From contig JACATO010000321.1 in assembly GCA_018389105.1 (NCBI GenBank), positions 802,501 through 866,500 of the forward strand: DNA of 64,000 nt, in the 5' to 3' direction. The notes beneath the pieces were generated by a model. The model worked only from the letters and a program-made list of their open reading frames with translations. It searched no databases and was not told the DNA's origin. The stretch's first letter is position 1, and the number at the start of each line of letters is the position of its first letter. This DNA comes from Nautilus pompilius. Taxonomy: Eukaryota > Mollusca > Cephalopoda > Nautilida > Nautilidae. Both the position numbers and the translations under genes were made by a program. Shown in pieces: positions 62,701-64,000 of the stretch.

Positions 62701-63003
62701 TAACAGTCTATCAAACAAAGGTATTCCACATTTACCAAAGAAAAAAAAAGAATTTTAATTTCATTATAAGTAGGGTTGAATGGTAAAGAGCTAAATATAT
62801 ATGCCGACCCCACTTTTATGAAATACATCGTTTCCATATCTCACCTGGAACACTGGTGCCAAGTGCTACAAAAGACACTGCAGTTACTGTATCCTTCAAA
62901 CCAATCGTGCAGCCAAAATGAGAAGCAAAGTCTCCAATGAATGTAGTCAGAAGGCCAATCATTAGAATAGACACAGTGAAACAAGCCCAGCCGCCCCAGT
63001 AGT
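58305..63003 (-). CDS. NCX: sodium/calcium exchanger (NCX), last two coding exons, partial
   Basis: A plasma-membrane antiporter of the SLC8 family that extrudes Ca2+ against Na+ entry. The penultimate coding exon is 63003-62845 and the last is 58681-58305; they join inside the codon of the Asp in TSVP-D-TFASK, with cag|AC, CCAG|gtgag and gatag|AT borders. The two exons give the end of the protein: DYWGGWACFTVSILMIGLL, FIGDFASHFGCTIGLKD, VALGTSVPDTFASKVAA, then SIGNITGSNAVNVFLGIGVAW. These are the alpha-2 repeat that lines the ion pathway, with the conserved Asp and Asn. Two further helices and the usual ending CHISAF at the C-terminus complete it. The N-terminal half, regulatory Ca2+-binding domains and promoter lie past 64000. 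The 4.16 kb intron holds several transposon relics. Confidence 0.97.
58803..59880 (+). mobile_element. Tc1-like element in the NCX intron, degenerate
   Basis: TA dinucleotides flank the unit (58801-58802, 59881-59882). Its ends share GRCTGGCCACTT (left CACTGACTGGCCACTT; right, reversed, TGTTGGCTGGCCACTT). Plus-strand frames recall a Tc1 transposase: EVIVYGMFF and, after a stop, HTLGTLVPVKAGFN (about 59429-59500), HPAMLPVHPKEHSHF, DDNVPS (about 59568), and LNLNSIEHLWDKL (about 59640-59680), which keeps the third catalytic Glu. It has several stops, a long T run (about 59312-59341) and a (TAA)n tract grown inside it. Orientation is opposite to NCX. Confidence 0.8.
59748..59788. repeat. (TAA)n microsatellite inside the Tc1 relic
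   Basis: About 13 TAA/ATA units interrupting the C-terminal part of the intronic Tc1 transposase relic; they arose after the element died. Confidence 0.95.
60870..61075 (-). mobile_element. possible LINE ORF C-terminal scrap in the NCX intron
   Basis: An open minus-strand stretch of 66 codons includes WKRRYDREVHQLIDI followed by VRVRWLDSGAG. This resembles the tail often found after the reverse transcriptase of non-LTR elements (a WRRRYN.EL..L pattern, then RLRWAGHV). No reverse-transcriptase core is visible next to it. Assignment is tentative. Confidence 0.4.
61640..62220 (-). mobile_element. second Tc1-like transposase relic in the NCX intron
   Basis: Minus-strand pieces, from high to low coordinates: a helix-turn-helix scrap with ISKRPASKQLREF (about 62150-62110), TTGHLRTVSRRAV (about 62075-62035), GFIMVCGYIPYD (about 61920-61885), VLGFLNVNVRENTL (about 61860-61815), KCIPAMDPVFKNDNARPHK (about 61800-61745, second catalytic Asp) and FSMSPDLILNEDDL (about 61685-61645). 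It is heavily decayed, with no ends found, and of a different lineage from the relic at 58803. Confidence 0.75.
62845..63003 (-). CDS. NCX: NCX penultimate coding exon
   Basis: 159 bp, starting after a pyrimidine-rich ttttttccag and ending CCAG|gtgag, phase 1 at both ends. It encodes the first part of the alpha-2 repeat, from the Asp-Tyr-Trp-Gly-Gly-Trp-Ala start to Gly-Thr-Ser-Val-Pro. The longer frame at 63062-62841 is this exon in the wrong phase and should be ignored. Confidence 0.95.
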
Positions 63004-64000
63004 CTGGAAAAAAGAAGAGGTTTTAAGAATAATAAAAACAAAACAAAACATATTATATCCATGCATTCATAGACAACTGTTTTAGAAATAATACTGTAAA
63101 TTTAATAATATTTTCTTTCTTCATCAAAAATTTTAAAATGTGCTATACAAGTTTAAACACTTCTGAGGAAAGAAAATAATCTCAGCTGCTGTACAAGTCA
63201 GACAGGTAGCTGATTGATTTGAAGAATGCTGGAGTTCAGCTTTCATTTTACCATAATGTTATACAGTGTAGTTTAAAGCTCTTTAGACCCAAATGTTAAT
63301 AAATTAAGTTGGATTAAAGTATTTAATATTAAATACTTATCAATGAAGATGACAACCATTGTTGAATTAGTCTGACTGATAACTTCAAATACCAAGCTGG
63401 ATCAGAGAGGTATTATTTACATTCCCAACTGAAATGTTATACACAATCAAACCAAAAGTCTATTTGAAAAGCAGTAATTGTGTATAGTTAATATAAAAAT
63501 TTAAAAGATTAAAAAAAGAGACTAAATATTTTTTAAAAAAATGAATTTATGGTATACAAATATCTAAAAACACTAATATGAGCAATAACAGATACTGCCA
63601 CAGAAAGGGACCATAAATACTTTAAAAGTGAAAAGAAAAAGATGTTTAAGATATACTCCATATCTTGTACATCCAATTTTTAAAAATGGACTCTTTCATT
63701 TCATTTATGACAAATGAAAATGCTACAATATCAATGTGTCAAATAAAACATGTTATCCATTCATGGATTAAATTGATTTTTGTCATCAGTCTCTTGTCAG
63801 GAGAGAGAAAGCAGCTTACAACTCTATAAAAACCCCTACTGACTGGAAACAGGAGGAAATCTGCCAGAAAATGACAAGAAATGCAGCAAGCAGCCACTGT
63901 GAGGTCCAAATGCAAGAATTTATTTCCCAGAATTAAAAAAGTCAAGTCAACTAAGCAAGAGTGCTACCTACTGGCTTTAAAAAAGCTCATATATAAGTCC
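63004..64000 (-). other. NCX intron sequence to the window edge
   Basis: Follows the acceptor of the 62845-63003 exon; no further NCX exon or other feature is recognised before the window ends. Confidence 0.6.

Noticed and set aside
62841-63062. 73-codon aromatic-rich minus-strand frame
   Set aside because: It is the NCX penultimate exon read in the wrong phase; the correct phase gives a conserved NCX sequence with proper splice sites.

Overview
This is a 64 kb piece of an animal nuclear genome. It is AT-rich, has spliced genes with GT-AG introns, long gene-poor stretches, many microsatellites, and many DNA transposons of the Tc1/mariner and hAT superfamilies. The gene content (a Cys-rich receptor-like ectodomain of a type I associate with lophotrochozoan G-protein-coupled receptors, an L3HYPDH enzyme and an NCX exchanger) suggests a marine invertebrate. 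A mollusc, possibly a cephalopod, is my best guess, but nothing in the sequence proves the species. I see no bacterial operons, CRISPR arrays, rRNA or tRNA genes, and no retrovirus-like element.

Layout. 1-6.2 kb: AT-rich spacer with a near-perfect 77-bp tandem array (1981-2517) and a broken mariner (3728-4949). 6261-6479 (-): one intact 72-residue Cys-rich membrane microprotein. 7.3-10.5 kb: a Tc1 element with long terminal repeats (7275-8838), a hAT-type non-autonomous element with exact 8-bp target duplications (9048-9859), and an older Tc1 transposase relic. 14.3-17.3 kb: a CpG-richer segment, a possible promoter region, with a five-copy 88-bp minisatellite. 21057-24103 (+): a two-exon gene for a secreted or probably GPI-anchored receptor-like ectodomain. 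26-27.3 kb: hAT transposase relic. 30300-31475: a second mariner copy that ends 71 bp before the start codon of L3HYPDH. 31547-34107 (+): L3HYPDH, four exons, apparently complete at 339 residues. 34.5-37.3 kb: a second hAT relic with a nested small element, then a pogo-like transposase N-terminus. 41.9-42.2 kb: LINE reverse-transcriptase scrap. 44187-44424: a small element with 33-bp perfect terminal inverted repeats that still encodes a piece of transposase core. 44.4-58.3 kb: AT-rich, no coding seen; its upper part may be NCX 3' UTR. 58305-63003 (-): the last two coding exons of a sodium/calcium exchanger, with transposon and LINE relics in their intron; the rest of the gene lies beyond the right edge.

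The three clear genes are functionally unrelated: trans-3-hydroxy-L-proline catabolism, plasma-membrane Ca2+ extrusion, and an extracellular receptor-like protein. I see no sign of a coordinated cluster. The most notable items are the receptor ectodomain that stops where the seven-helix domain would begin, the mariner copy set against the L3HYPDH start, and the young transposase-derived miniature element. All homology statements are from memory of family patterns; no search was run.
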